Below, one piece after another: positions 26,242-38,004 of a DNA stretch of 64,000 bases. Location of the stretch: the NCBI GenBank assembly GCA_016758905.1, contig JAEPQZ010000005.1:186001-250000 (forward strand). Direction: 5' to 3'. A program made the position numbers and the translations under genes. Position 1 is the stretch's first letter. Each line of letters starts with the position of its first letter. The notes under the pieces were generated by a model, which was not told the DNA's origin, made no database searches, and was given only the letters and a program-made list of their open reading frames with translations. This DNA is from Umbelopsis isabellina (Eukaryota > Mucoromycota > Umbelopsidomycetes > Umbelopsidales > Umbelopsidaceae).

Positions 26242-26712
26242 GATATGTTTTTGCGATCTTTTTTGAAAAAAATGAATAAAATCGGGCCCTGTGAGATGTC
26301 TCAAACAGGCCATTTTTTTTCGATCGATCTGGTTTTGACGTCAACCGATCGAGAACAAACTCAATTTCAAATTTACCAAAGCGAAGCGTTGCAAAATAAA
26401 CAGGATAGTCAAAGATGACAGATATATATATATTTAGTGACGCCAGTTGTGTTCCCTTGCTTTTCTTATGTTATACAAGGATTCTCAGTACACCACAAAG
26501 CCAACAACAAGTTAAGCGGGATGTGCAACAAGAATCCCGTTTTGGATGCAAATCGCGGCATTTCATTGGACCATTCGACTTTGCTAAACCATAAAAAGCC
26601 CTATGGAAACAGTGTGGAAGTCAAAAATCTCATTTGCCACTTGAGACTGGTGTTAATTCTTATCCTTTCAATCTTTTGTGTTAATTGATGCTCTTAAGCT
26701 CCAATTGACAAC
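26242..26712. other. Intergenic region with hairpin and white-collar promoter
   Basis: About 470 bp. A GC-rich interrupted hairpin (about 26284-26311) is followed by eight T just after the hydrolase gene. An alternating AT stretch (26421-26434) lies upstream of the photoreceptor gene. Nothing else is seen. Confidence 0.5.
26284..26320 (+). terminator. Hairpin followed by T tract, possible 3' processing element
   Basis: The arms GGCCCTGT and ACAGGCC enclose a smaller GAGA/TCTC stem, and a T8 run follows. It sits 43 bp after the stop codon of the hydrolase. It resembles an intrinsic terminator, but RNA polymerase II does not terminate this way, so any role in 3' end formation or RNA stability is a guess. 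Confidence 0.3.
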
Positions 26713-28961
26713 ATGGCAACTGACCCTATGGATATATTTTTCACTGAACAGCAGCTTCAAGGGGGAGACTCGAACAGAAGAGATTTAAAGATGATGTCGA
26801 ACATTCCTTTGGATAACCCCCAACCCGTTGCTGCTTCGATTCCATCCATCCCAGCTCAACCAATTGGACCTGCCCTTCCAACCAACTTTGGTGCGGTCGG
26901 CGATGACCGCAAATTAACTGGACTTTATTCAAGCTCGGGTTTTGATATGGCTACCATCTTAGCCAAAGTTGTTTCTCGGCCCAACCCTCAAATCAATATC
27001 GGCCCGGTTGACATGTCTTGCTCTTTCCTGGTGACCGATGCCAGACAATACGATTTCCCTATCGTCTATGTATCTCCCACTTTTGAAAAATTAACTTCAT
27101 ATACTAGCAATGAAATTCTCGGTCGTAACTGTCGCTTCTTGCAAGCACCAGACGGCCATGTTTCCATGGGATCTCGCAGACGATATACCGACAACAATGC
27201 CGTTTACCACATCAAAACGCATATGCTTCAAGGAAAGGAATCTCAAGCCAGCTTGATCAATTACAGGAAAGGTGGTCAGGTAAGATATTGATACTATTTA
27301 CACCCATTCACCATCACAAATGTACCAGCCACTAACTCTGTATCTCTCACTCTCCTTGTATACAGCCCTTTATCAATTTGATTACTGTTATTCCTATTAC
27401 CTGGTATGATGATGAAGTTGCATTTTTCGTTGGATTGCAAGTCGATCTTGTTGAACAACCCGACGCTATCCTGGAAAAAATGAAGGATGGTACTTACCAC
27501 ATAAATTACCAACAATCCTACAATATACCCGCCTATCTTCCTGGAGCATTTGAGAATCCTCAAACAGAAACGTACTTCCGAGATATTCCTATTTCCACAC
27601 CTTTCCCAGCATCTGATGAAGTCTTTGACCTCATTGATTGCAAGGATGACAGCGAAAAGGCCAAAAGCGTTTGGAACCAACTTCTTCTGGACCAATGTGA
27701 AGACTTTATCCATGTATTGTCGCTGAAGGGCCTTTTCCTCTATTGCTCGCCTGCTGCTAGCAAACTTTTGGAATATGAACCGGATGAGCTTATTGGTCGC
27801 TCTTTGAGCACTATCTGCCATCCTTCAGACATCATCCCTGTTATCAGAGAGCTGAAGGAAGCTTCCAATGGAGAAAGCTCTGTAAATCTTGTATATCGTG
27901 TTCGACGAAAGCACTCTGGCATCATGTGGATGGAAGCACAAGGACGAGTTCATATTGAACAAGGAAAGGGCCGCAAATGCGTTATTTTGTCTGGCCGTGA
28001 AAGACCAGTATATCGACTTGTCTGGAATGAAATCATCAGCGCGTCAACTTTGGCAAAAACACAACATGATTCCTCTGGCAGCGCTGCTTCCAGTGACAGT
28101 CAAGTTTCACCCGGTTCTGCAACTTCTCAGAGTATCAACCCTAATAACAAGGGCTTGACTGATTGTGAATTCTGGTCGAAATTGAGTGTGGATGGTCTAA
28201 TCCTCTATACTACAGCCAATTGTAATAGAGTGCTCGGACTGGAGCCTGATTCTTTGAATGGATTGTCACTTTATCAGATCATCCCAAGGAATCGCACAAA
28301 TGAACTATCTTTGGCATTGAAAGAAGTTAAGGAAGGAAAGACCGTCAATCTGATGCACAGCATGCAAAGCAAGCGTGGTCAATACATTACGGTGCAATCA
28401 ACTCTATACCCTGGCGATATCAGCAGTGGCGTTGGCCGACCAACGTTCATTGTTATGCAAACACGCGAAGTTGATACCCAAAATGCCTCTGCCGCTTCGT
28501 CGTCCTCACGAACTGGTTCCCACAGATCCGTTTCTATTTCCTCTAATCAATCAGCGTCCTCTCCATCGGAAGATAGCAGTCCTAGAAATCCTTCTATCAG
28601 TCCACAAGCTTCTTTTGATAGCCAGTGGCTTGAGACGAACATCTTTGAAGAACTTGAGCCTGTTCGTGGTACTAGCTGGCAATATGAGTTGCATCAACTC
28701 CGTCTCACCAACCGAAAACTGAAAGATGAGTTAGAAGCTCTGACTTCTAGTGGTAACAAGAAGAGTAAGAAGAAGCCTGAAGAGCAAAAAATTTGTGCTC
28801 AATGTCATCGACAGGATTCTCCCGAGTGGCGTAGGGGCCCCAATGGACCCAAGGAACTCTGCAACGCTTGTGGCTTAAGATATAAGAGTATGCATAAGAA
28901 ACAGCAACAGCTGCAGAGCCAAAATATTGGAAGCAACAGTTCTCTGGATTCCAATGATTAA
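26713..28961 (+). CDS. White collar 1-type blue-light photoreceptor and GATA factor
   Basis: Flavin-binding transcription factor that senses blue light, pairs with a WC-2 partner and binds light-responsive promoters in the nucleus. Exons 26713-27279 and 27366-28961 give 720 residues. The LOV domain (about 100-235) has the diagnostic GRNCRFLQ at 137-144; the flavin-adduct cysteine is C140, so it should be photoactive. Two further PAS domains follow (about 315-420 and 475-575), with KRGQYITVQ in the second. A Ser-rich linker comes next, then a coiled-coil segment and a basic stretch KKSKKKP that may be the nuclear localisation signal. The GATA zinc finger at 666-691 has C-X2-C-X18-C-X2-C spacing. 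There is no long poly-Gln activation region as in Neurospora WC-1. Mucorales carry several paralogues (for example Phycomyces madA, Mucor mcwc-1a/b/c); which one this is remains open. Confidence 0.97.
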
Positions 28962-29397
28962 ACTTTAAAATATTTGATTTACACAACCATGCAGTGTTTC
29001 GTTTACCTATTCTTTACTTTTCAGTTCTTGCTTTGAAATATGTTTTATATGTCTTTACTATGTTTTGTTGTTTGTTTTCCTTTCCATTGTCAAGTTGTTA
29101 AGATGTCATCATTTTAAAAAATACATAGGATGTCTATAAATTATACGTTTTACAATTATCGTCTATATGGCGCCTCAACTACGTTCAAAACCATAAATCC
29201 ATAGCTAGGATGAAAAGACCACAACTATAAGAATGCCAATCTATCAGTATTTTTGACTAATACAACTCATTGAGATTGTGTAATAGGATAGCAAATATTT
29301 ATAGGTAAGGGTACAGGAAACGCAAAGCGGAAAGGTATTCTAATGTAGTATTGCTATGGTACTGCATGCAGGCAAGCTGAAATTAAAGACTCCATAT
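28962..29397. other. Convergent 3' region of white-collar and Bos1 genes
   Basis: About 435 bp, T-rich next to the white-collar stop codon. It holds 3' UTRs of both genes and no other feature that I can support. Confidence 0.5.
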
Positions 29398-30439
29398 CTA
29401 TCCGAAATAATGTACAATAGCCCACATACAACCAATCGTGAAAATAATACCAACGATAAATATCCACTTGTCCTGAGCGGACCGCCGCTCAATATACCTT
29501 ATCACATTTTGAGAAAGACCAAGTGTGTTCGCAGTATCCAGGATTTTGCGTTGTGTTTGCTAAAAAAATTTATCAATGTCTATCCATTTGCTCACGTCTT
29601 ACTAGTAGTTCCATACAAATCAATTGTTACCTTCAATATGCCATGCTGATCGGTAAGATTGTCCAAAACATGTTGTGCTTGGGTGATAAAGTCATCGAGG
29701 TGACTTTCTGTGTTCTGTGCAAACCCTCGCTCACGCATAGCATGCTCCATCGGTGACGGCGTTTGGTATGGATGCTCCATCTTTTTTAGACAATGTCAAT
29801 GAATAGCCCAGTGAACCATATGACTACACAAGTATTTACTTACGGGAGATATGCCTCTGGGAGTAGCTCCTCCTGCCAGCAGATCTTTCCTATTAGCCTG
29901 ATTCAATTTTTGATCTTGCTCTTTCTTGGTATTATCGAAATTCAAGCGCATGACTTGCAGCTCATCGCGAAACTTTTGTACTCGCCTATAGAACAGAAAT
30001 TAAACGTTTCATTGAGTTGCCTCTCTTTTTAAACCAAAACTCTTTGCAACCCATATACATACGATAAAGCAAGCTCTCTTTTAGCTGTCAATATCTCTCG
30101 GCGCGCCTGCTTTTCAAAATCGGCTATAGATCGATCAAGTGATCCAAATGCTGCTGTGATTTGACCTGTGAGGATTATGGTATCAATAAAGGATTCCACT
30201 TAGGGCATTCAAAAATATACAGCTACTGGCTGCTTGCATTATTGAAAAGCTACCTTGCAATCCCGTGGAAGTGTCTTCTCCTGTTGTGAATCCTAATTCA
30301 AGTTTTGGTGAATATGACAGCAATGAAAATAGCTACATTGCGTACACTTGAGTCAGCAAGTTCATCACAAATACTTACTGTTGAGATCCCTTTGAAGTGC
30401 CTGAGTTTGCTTCAGCGCATGATTATACAAAGAATTCAT
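29398..30439 (-). CDS. BOS1: Bos1/membrin-type Golgi v-SNARE (GOSR2)
   Basis: Tail-anchored Qb-SNARE for ER-to-Golgi vesicle fusion. Exons 30439-30379, 30292-30254, 30165-30063, 29985-29844, 29780-29631 and 29559-29398 give 218 residues. The N-terminus MNSLYNHALKQ nearly repeats yeast Bos1. The SNARE helix runs from about HLDDFITQAQHVLDNL through KQTQRKILDTANTLGLS. It is followed by the membrin-type IERRSAQDKW and one C-terminal membrane segment (about 17 residues) ending HYFG. There is no lumenal tail. It diverges from the CLASRP gene across 157 bp. The two small 5' exons (61 and 39 bp) were placed by phase and by similarity at the N-terminus. Confidence 0.9.
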
Positions 30440-30596
30440 GACCAGGCTAGGATGAAAGGAATCAGCTTGACTTGCGAATTTCGAAAGCAGGTGCGACTTG
30501 AGCGGAGTTATGGAACACGTACCAGCTACCTCAGTTTGTAAGCCAAACCTTCAAAGTTTGTAGACTTTGCTGTGAATTGTTGGATTCTGCATCAAT
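30440..30596. promoter_or_regulatory. Bidirectional promoter, Bos1 and CLASRP
   Basis: 157 bp separate the two divergent start codons. No TATA box is evident. Confidence 0.5.
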
Positions 30597-32995
30597 ATGT
30601 GGCAAGCTGCAAGACAGCAGGATAAAAAGGTTGCACACTGGTAACGCTAGATGCAAAAACTTACCCTGATGGTATTAATGGAGCATTTTGGTTACAGATT
30701 AAAGAACTTATGGTGGATCATAAGAAAAGAGCGGAAAAGCGGCGCGCCTATTATGAATCCAAAGTAAATGCTGTTATTAATCAACCTATCAATAAGTGGA
30801 CGATACCTGACGCTTTGTCAATAGATGGGAGATCCCAAGCAGCTGTTACGTATTGTTGGTACTGCAGTCAAATTGTATCCCGATGCAGATCAATTTTATC
30901 AACATGAGAATGTAAAGAACCTGTATGTGTCATGTCTTAGTATTGTGGTGCGAAGACTTCAGTGTCATGAATGTAGTTCTGCTAATCTGAATTATGTGCT
31001 TAATGCTCTTACATCTATATTAGAACTTTATGGCAGGGGGACAATGAGACTCGAATTGATCGGTAATTTACCTCCTTTCCATGCTACCATTATTAAGCTA
31101 TGTTCGTACACTCACTCCCGCCTGTAAAGATTTGATGGTCGAGCTTTACTCGAGTATCTTCCGTCACGCTCTGATCCAATTGCTCTCGAGTCTCGCCAGG
31201 ACAGAGATATTGCGAACGAATTAGAGTTTGAAAGATATAGAGATCTTGTTGAAGTGGACCGATTGGAAGGTACCAATCTTATCACTATTTGTAGTCTTTA
31301 ACTCTTTCGATATATGAAAGTCTCATCATGTAATTACAGTTACGGAACAAGAACGCCTGGTTGAGATTGATGAAGAATGGACTGATATCCTTGCTAGACA
31401 CAAAGCCTTGTTGTCTTTACTAAATCCAAAGTATGATTCGGGTAATACTGTCGTTACATAATGGCTTTCGCTTAGTGACAGAGATACATGATTTAGAAAA
31501 GAAGAGAATAAGCAAGCAGCATTCAAGTTTGATTATGGAACAAATGATGGTCAGCAAGATGCGCCTCACGTTAGCAGAGAAGAGGAAGAACAAGAACTGC
31601 TGAAAGATATCCTTTTTAAAAACAAAATGCTGTCACCATGTAATGACTCGTAGTATATCATGGCGTTAGTTATCCTTGACCGTCAATGCACAGGTGGACA
31701 TTCTTAATTATATTGAAAAGTTGAGCCATGCCGATAAGGAAAAGCTGAATGAAATGGCTAGCAGATACAACATACACAACTATGTGAGACTATTACGCGG
31801 GGCAAAGAAAGACCGAGATAAACAATTAGAACTTCTTCGCAGACAACAGCAGGTTAGAAACAATTTTAACAAAGATGGAAATGATCAATTATTTGATGCT
31901 AAATTACTTGATGGAATATTTAAAAAAAAAAAAAAAAACTTGCGAACGACAGCATAGTGGCAGATCTTCAAAGCGTAGAAGAGGTCGAAGTGATGGAAGG
32001 CGACGTTATTCTGAGGATTCTTCAACTAGCCCGCCGCCGCATAGGTATCACTATAACAAGATTTAAATATTCCGATAGTATGAAAATGAAGACTAGCCGA
32101 TTAATGCTTATGGTATTTTATTACTAGATCGAACCAAAGACGTAATAGCCCAACATATGAAGCTTATGGGAACAGGTGAGAAACTATAGTAAACAGATAA
32201 AAGCAGGTCTAGAGGTACCCACATTGACCATTTAGACTAGTTCAGAATCGGAAGCTTCAGACGACGATCATCCCGCAAAAGCAGAATCCGATAATTTCAT
32301 CGTATTTGGGACCACCGCCAGCCATCATAGCGATGATACTTCGCAAGATACAAAGAAAAGGTAAATGAGCCCCATAAAAGTGTTTTGTCAGAGTTTTTAG
32401 AAAAAAAGTATGCGTTTTTAACTATAAAGTTATGGAAATGTTTATAGGCATGATGTGGGAACCAAACATAACACAGCTGTCAGTAAACCAACTTTAAAGC
32501 AGCCCGAAAAGAAATTGAGTCCCATGGAGAAATTGAAGCTGAAAATGCGAGCTGCATTTGATGGTCAAAGTAGGCATTTCGGGATGACCCATGCACAAAG
32601 CATGCAACAAAATCAGGTTTCGATAATAATCTTTGTTTGCCCTAGTTCAGAAAGACGAGGAGGCGAAACGCAAGAAAGAGCGGGAGGCGGAGATAGACAA
32701 GTTGCATGGTAGCGACAACACTGAAGCACTATTACGGCTTACCAAGCCAGGTAATGAACCAAGACAGGCAACCGACGAACGACCGCGATCCCGTTATAAG
32801 GACCACTCCGGAAAAGACTATACCTCTACTAGATCTCGATCTCGCAGTCCAAGCAGACACAGAGAAAGGTCCAGGGACCGTGAGAGAAGACATGGCAGTA
32901 GACACAGTCGTAAAACGTCTCCAGAAAGGCATCGTTCACGGGGCCATAAGAGCAAAAGACGATCACCTACTCGATCGAGGTCAAGAAGCAGGTGA
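30597..32995 (+). CDS. CLASRP: CLASRP-like splicing factor (SWAP N-terminal domain, RS-rich)
   Basis: Homologue of human CLK4-associating SR-related protein, a nuclear splicing regulator. Exons: 30597-30629, 30698-30763, 30825-30922, 31024-31062, 31130-31269, 31340-31430, 31497-31639, 31694-31852, 31953-32044, 32128-32175, 32241-32360, 32448-32616 and 32651-32995. Recognised parts are the start MWQAARQQDKK plus MVDHKKRAEKRRAYYE, LWQGDNETRIDRFDGRALL, the helix YIEKLSHADKEKLNEMA, NSPTYEAYG, LSPMEKLKLKMRAAF, and an RS-rich tail ending RSRSRSR. The first intron has a weak GTTGCA donor. Between 31639 and 31694 the phases do not match by one nucleotide; a donor at 31580 (CAC/GTTAGC) would fix it but drops an acidic stretch. 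A 17-A run lies in the intron 31853-31952. Confidence 0.78.
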
Positions 32996-33409
32996 GCGAA
33001 ATGAGTCAATATGCCAAGCTTGGGACCTATTTTGGAGACTGCTTCGGGGGAGGGATGCAAAGTATGGTAAAGTGCTGAGGTGGGTCATCCAACCATCAGT
33101 GAAAGGCATTCGTTGATTTGCAATCCATTTTCATTGCTAACGCGCCCTATCCCCTTACTATGATTAATATTTAAAAGGTACTGATCATGCTTGATGGTTT
33201 CTCATCGGATCCCGTGGCTAGAAACGGAGGTTAGGATTATATACAGAATTAAATTTCTTTGATAGGGAGTTGCAACTGTTTCCCAATTTGGCACCCCTGA
33301 GCATTTTGTGTACATAATAAAGCTCAAATTTGGCGATCGCTTTGTATGTCAAAGCCTGAACTTGCTTTTCCTTGCACTTTTCTTTCTTCTTTTCACTTTC
33401 ACATTGCAA
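32996..33409. other. Intergenic region between CLASRP and RasGEF genes
   Basis: About 410 bp. An acceptor-like ATATTTAAAAG at about 33168-33178 could extend CLASRP by a two-residue exon, because the last codons AGC AG precede a GTGAGC donor. Otherwise nothing is seen. Confidence 0.45.
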
Positions 33410-36400
33410 ATGGCAATGGACTTGCCATCACCGCCGGCTACTCCACGTGAGAATAGTATAAGCAAAATGTCGGCACCGTCCCCTGATTCAGCACAGACCT
33501 CTCCTCCAATACATTTTGATGTCCGACTTACAACCGACAAATGCCGTGAGGTATCCAATATGACCAAACCAAAGGCAGCAGCTGCACTAAAGTGAGAAAG
33601 TCCCATCATTGAAATAGTCGCAATATTACTCAGCATGTTGTTAATATGTTCTATCTTTACCATTAGACGGAGGTCCAAATCAGAAGAAAATCTGGCTAGT
33701 TTGATGCATAGGAATGTGTTTAGGAACTCCCAGAAGGACGCACTGCCAGTTCAGCTGAAATCGTCAATCACAAGATCATCCCTGAGAAGACGACACAGCT
33801 CATGCGTAGAAATGAATTCTAAAGAAACTATGCGTATCGCTACTATCTATGGATGGGTTATGGATGACGCAGAAATGGAGAATGAAATAAACCAGTCAGC
33901 GACTATCAACGTTTTGTTAAACTCAAGGTAATGACTGATCGATTATTTTTACTTTATCTTTATCCTTAAATTTGTAAATGAAAATATGGCGTTGAAGATT
34001 CAACTACCAAGTCACGAAGACCCTGTAATTTCCTTTTAAGAGCTCTATGGCTGATTTCAAAGTTTCGCTTTTGATAGATCTCGTAGGCGAGCTACCACCA
34101 CCGCCGAGCGAATACCGCTATTTCAATCATCTGTTCATCCATTAGACACCATTGACAACCAGCCATATACAAGACAAAGGACTAGATCATCCGGCTGGGT
34201 AGAGCCAGCCAAGCCTCAAAGTAAATATAGCCAGGATAACTCTCGCCCTTCTCATCGTCGTTCGCTCTATGCAACTCGTTCAACTTCACAAGCATCATTG
34301 ACAATTGGAGGAGGGAAGCTTTCCAAGCTTTTGGTTCGTCGACGTAAATTAGGAAGACTTCCAATTTCTAAATCGTCACCCTCTTTGCTATCACGCGATC
34401 ATTATTCAATGTCTTATCTCGATCAACAAACTACAATGCCGATTTTTCTCCCAGCTAGTCCCACCACTCGTACGGCTAACGATGAGAATGGCAATTCAAA
34501 ATCTGATCTTTCAGTCCGTAGTGGAAAAGCTGCGAGTGTTATAGATGTGCTACTCGCAGCAGCAGCGAGTGAGAAGCAAAATGATGAAAATGATTCTAGC
34601 AAGTATTCGACAAAAAAATATGAAAAGTCTCGGGACAGCTCTGGCCAACCAATTCCACCGGTGGAAAATGACCCCCACGTCTTTGACTTGCTCGAAAAAG
34701 TCAACCCGAGTGTCGTCAACTATATAACACCACTACAGCCCGGAAACACCGAGCTGGGATCTTCAACTAGAGAAAGAATGGGTAGCACCCCTACTGCTGG
34801 TTCAGTACTGAGTGCAGCGACTATAGAAAAGCTGATTGAAAAGCTCACCAGCGATATTGGTATGATACAATGTGCATGACTCAGTAACCTTTATGGGCAA
34901 ATTATTAATCTCAAGACACAGATTCAAATTTTCTACTGGAATTCTTTTTGACTTATAGGCAATTCACTACGCCTGTCAAGCTTTGTAAACTTTTGATTCT
35001 TAGATTTCGCTGGGCGCTGATGGAAGAAACTGATGTACGACGTCTCGTAAGGATACGGTACAGTTGAATTTGATATTTGGAATGAAATTGCCTTTAGCTT
35101 GTAGCTGACATTGCCTCAATAGGACATTTGTTGTACTTCGATACTGGATGACTTATTTCTGGGTCCAAGATTTCAAGCCATCAAGAACCTTGAGATTCAT
35201 CCTTTCGACTTTCCTTTCACAATTGCGAACAAATCAAGCTGTAGCATCATCTGAGCGTGACTCCCGTATTATTAAGCAGTTGAGAACAATATTCAAAAAA
35301 CAACGAAAAGCTCACAGGGTCGATGAGAACGAATCGGATCATCTGGCACGCCACGGAGAAATGATGGCCATCAACGACACCATAGAGACGCTTCATGACG
35401 ACGTGGAGTCAGCATCAATTCGAGAGGAACGAAAAGATAGCGTACTTGGGTTGACCTCTAGCCATCGAAAGAACGGGTCTGTTGATAACAATCGTGATCT
35501 GAAACCGTCTCTTTCAACACCAGTTGTACCTGTATTGAAAAGATCACGCCGAATGTCTGAAAACTCTCGCGGGGTTAGTGATACAAATGAATGGACAGCA
35601 CGATTAACATACGGATTGAGGTCCGTCAAGAGGACAGTACCAGCCATGTATCGATCTATTGTTGAAGGGATTTCTGGGAATATAATGGCAGACGAGGTCT
35701 GCAGATGTGGAGACACCCGATCAAAGCATAGGATATCCGGAGGCTCTGACGAAATGGCCAACTTGCAATCCAATGTCGCTAAATCAAGATCAGAATCGTT
35801 GAACCCTAGCTATAATAGTCGTAGGGCTAAAAAAGCCAGCAGTCATGTAGAACGATGCTTCGATAATGAATTGCGTCTGTATGCACCTCGTCCGCGTCCA
35901 TCTCAATCGCTTACAGAAGCACCACGAAGCTATTCTGAATTCTCTGGCGCCTTCGACAGCAATCAGGCACACCCGAACCCAGCATGTCCATTTCATATGA
36001 ACAGATCACCGTCTACATCTACTGCTTCTTATTTACAGTCCTCCATTAGCAAGGGCAGATCACTTCATCCCGACTTTGAATCTGCTGTTGCTGGGTCGTA
36101 TATTGACACTACCTCTATTATTACATCTCGTTCACCTCACAAACCATTCATACTACAATATCGATCTGAGATTATCATGCAGCAATTCTGTATTATTGAA
36201 GAAGAATTGTTGCAGCGCGTGACATGGGACGAAATCGTCGAAATGCGATGGAAGAAAACAAGAGGATCAGCATTGCAAAGGAACGAGCGGGGAGAAAGTG
36301 GTGGTACCGCACTCTTGGATTGTCACATCGACGCTGTAATTGAATGGTTCAATGTGACATACGTATGGGTTATATCCGAGATCGTCAGTGTCCAACCATT

Positions 36401-37269
36401 GGAAGTTCGTGCCCAAGTAATTGAAAAATTCATTCGCGTGGCCTTAGTAAGTAAAGCATTCAAACCATGTAGATGATGCAATCTCAACGTGCTAATATTT
36501 TATGATCACAGAAATGTTATCATCACCGCAATTACAGTACGCTTCTTCAGATTCTCCTCGGCTTGCAATCTCCTTATGTCTCTCGCCTACATAAGACCTG
36601 GCACCGTGTTGATCAGTATGAGCGACAGATATTTGAAAAATTGAAAGATTTGCCTAACCCTGAGAGAAATTGGAAGCGAGTTCGAAACTGTATGAATAAT
36701 GCGGTTGATAGCGTACCGGAGACACAAGCTGTAGAGACCATCTTGAGTGATAACGGGTTGGAGCAACCCTACTTTATGAATCAAAGAGGCAGCATACCAT
36801 TCTTGGGTAAGTGATTTTGACTCCAAATTCCAAGAATATTAAATTTATCAATTGACATCCGTTGGAATTTCAGGCTTGTATTTGGCCGATATGACTTCAA
36901 ATGCAGAGATGCCTACTTTTATTCCAAATGCGGCAGCACCAGAAGTTACGCATAACGTCTCCAACGACGATACTTCAAATGATCTTTTAAACCGACTCGC
37001 GAGAACTCCATTGGTAAATTACAACAAGTTCCGAATCACAGGTAAAAACCAATAGCTCCTTCTCGACTTTACTTTTCATTGTAAGACGCATATTTTTCTA
37101 ACTAGACATTCCTGCCACAGCCTCAGTCGTCAAGCACGTCCTAGCCTTCCAGCTACTAGCAAAATGTTATCAATTTGAACGTTACGAGCCAGTCTATAAC
37201 TATCTCAAGCATATGAATTATCTCGACAACGACGATATCAGAGAAGCCAGTTTCCAATGTGAAGAATGA
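33410..37269 (+). CDS. Ras guanine-nucleotide exchange factor (RasGEF-N plus CDC25 domain)
   Basis: Activates a Ras- or Rap-type GTPase by GDP release. Exons 33410-33591, 33667-33927, 34078-34859, 34922-35057, 35123-36446, 36512-36806, 36874-37041 and 37106-37269 join in phase to 1103 residues. Residues 1 to about 380 are Ser/Arg-rich and probably disordered. The RasGEF-N domain starts at IEKLIEKLTSDI and includes FLTYRQFTTPVKL and VLRYWM. A long low-complexity linker follows, then the CDC25 catalytic core at the C-terminus: LLQRVTWDEIVEM, AVIEWFNVTYVWV, ALKCYHHRNYSTLLQILLGL, RLHKTW and FLGLYLADMT. There is no SH3 or PH domain visible. Exon 4 begins at 34922 (SNFLLEFF...), an assignment fixed by phase. 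Relatives include Cdc25, Bud5 and Lte1; the exact target GTPase is not clear. Confidence 0.9.
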
Positions 37270-37500
37270 TGAAAGCTCAACATTCCTGTTTATATGTACA
37301 ATACAATATATATTGCTGCTCTATAAATGCAACACTGTATCTAACAAAGAAATAAAAAAGAAAACGGATGTACACATATATACACAAACTATAACACATA
37401 TGTAGGTTGTCCCATATTTTAAACACTCATGCTGACGCCTACTGCATTCATTAATATGCATCATTTTCCTCTTCTATGTGATACGGGTAACAAGAATTTA

Positions 37501-37755
37501 TCAATTCTTGTTATTACTCGACCGCTCTAGATCTTCAAGCTCTTTACTGCCTGCATTTTGCTTGTTCTTTTGATAACAATTTCGAAATGCCTGCATCTCT
37601 GCATGACAAAGTCTCCAATCGTGTTTGTCGGCGTAACAGACAAGAAGGTCATCATTCTCTTCTTTACAACCAGTTTTCTGCAGCCGAGTATCGTATGGGT
37701 CTTCTTCTTCCCCGGCATTAGAAGAGTTAATAAGTTGCGGCTGCTTGTCAGTCAT
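37501..37755 (-). CDS. COA4: Cytochrome c oxidase assembly factor Coa4 (twin CX9C)
   Basis: Small mitochondrial intermembrane-space protein needed for complex IV assembly. One exon of 84 residues, starting at the ATG at 37755 (MTDKQPQL); the upstream frame is not conserved-looking. Four cysteines at 30, 40, 50 and 60 form two CX9C motifs (CKEENDDLLVC and CHAEMQAFRNC), the Mia40 import and coiled-coil-helix-coiled-coil-helix signature. DPYDTRLQKTGC and DKHDWRLC match the Coa4/CHCHD8 family. It is tail-to-tail with the RasGEF gene (231 bp) and downstream of the P450 gene on the same strand. Confidence 0.9.
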   Translation of the reverse strand: MTDKQPQLINSSNAGEEEDPYDTRLQKTGCKEENDDLLVCYADKHDWRLCHAEMQAFRNCYQKNKQNAGSKELEDLERSSNNKN

Positions 37756-38004
37756 TTGGAGATTATACAAGGGAAGCGGAAAGTCGATACTGAAATATGC
37801 CTCAATAAGAAATGTCGCTGTGGCTGTCACAAAAATCAGTTGTCAAATTGTGTAGAAATATTTGTATATTTCTGTTGACAATCGAGTCCTTGATTGCTTG
37901 TTCATGATCATTTATTTAAGATAATAGCTAACAAAACTTAAAATGCATAGTAATATAAAGGAAAGCAGTAACCGGTCATAGAGTCATTGCTTCTATAGTT
38001 GTGT

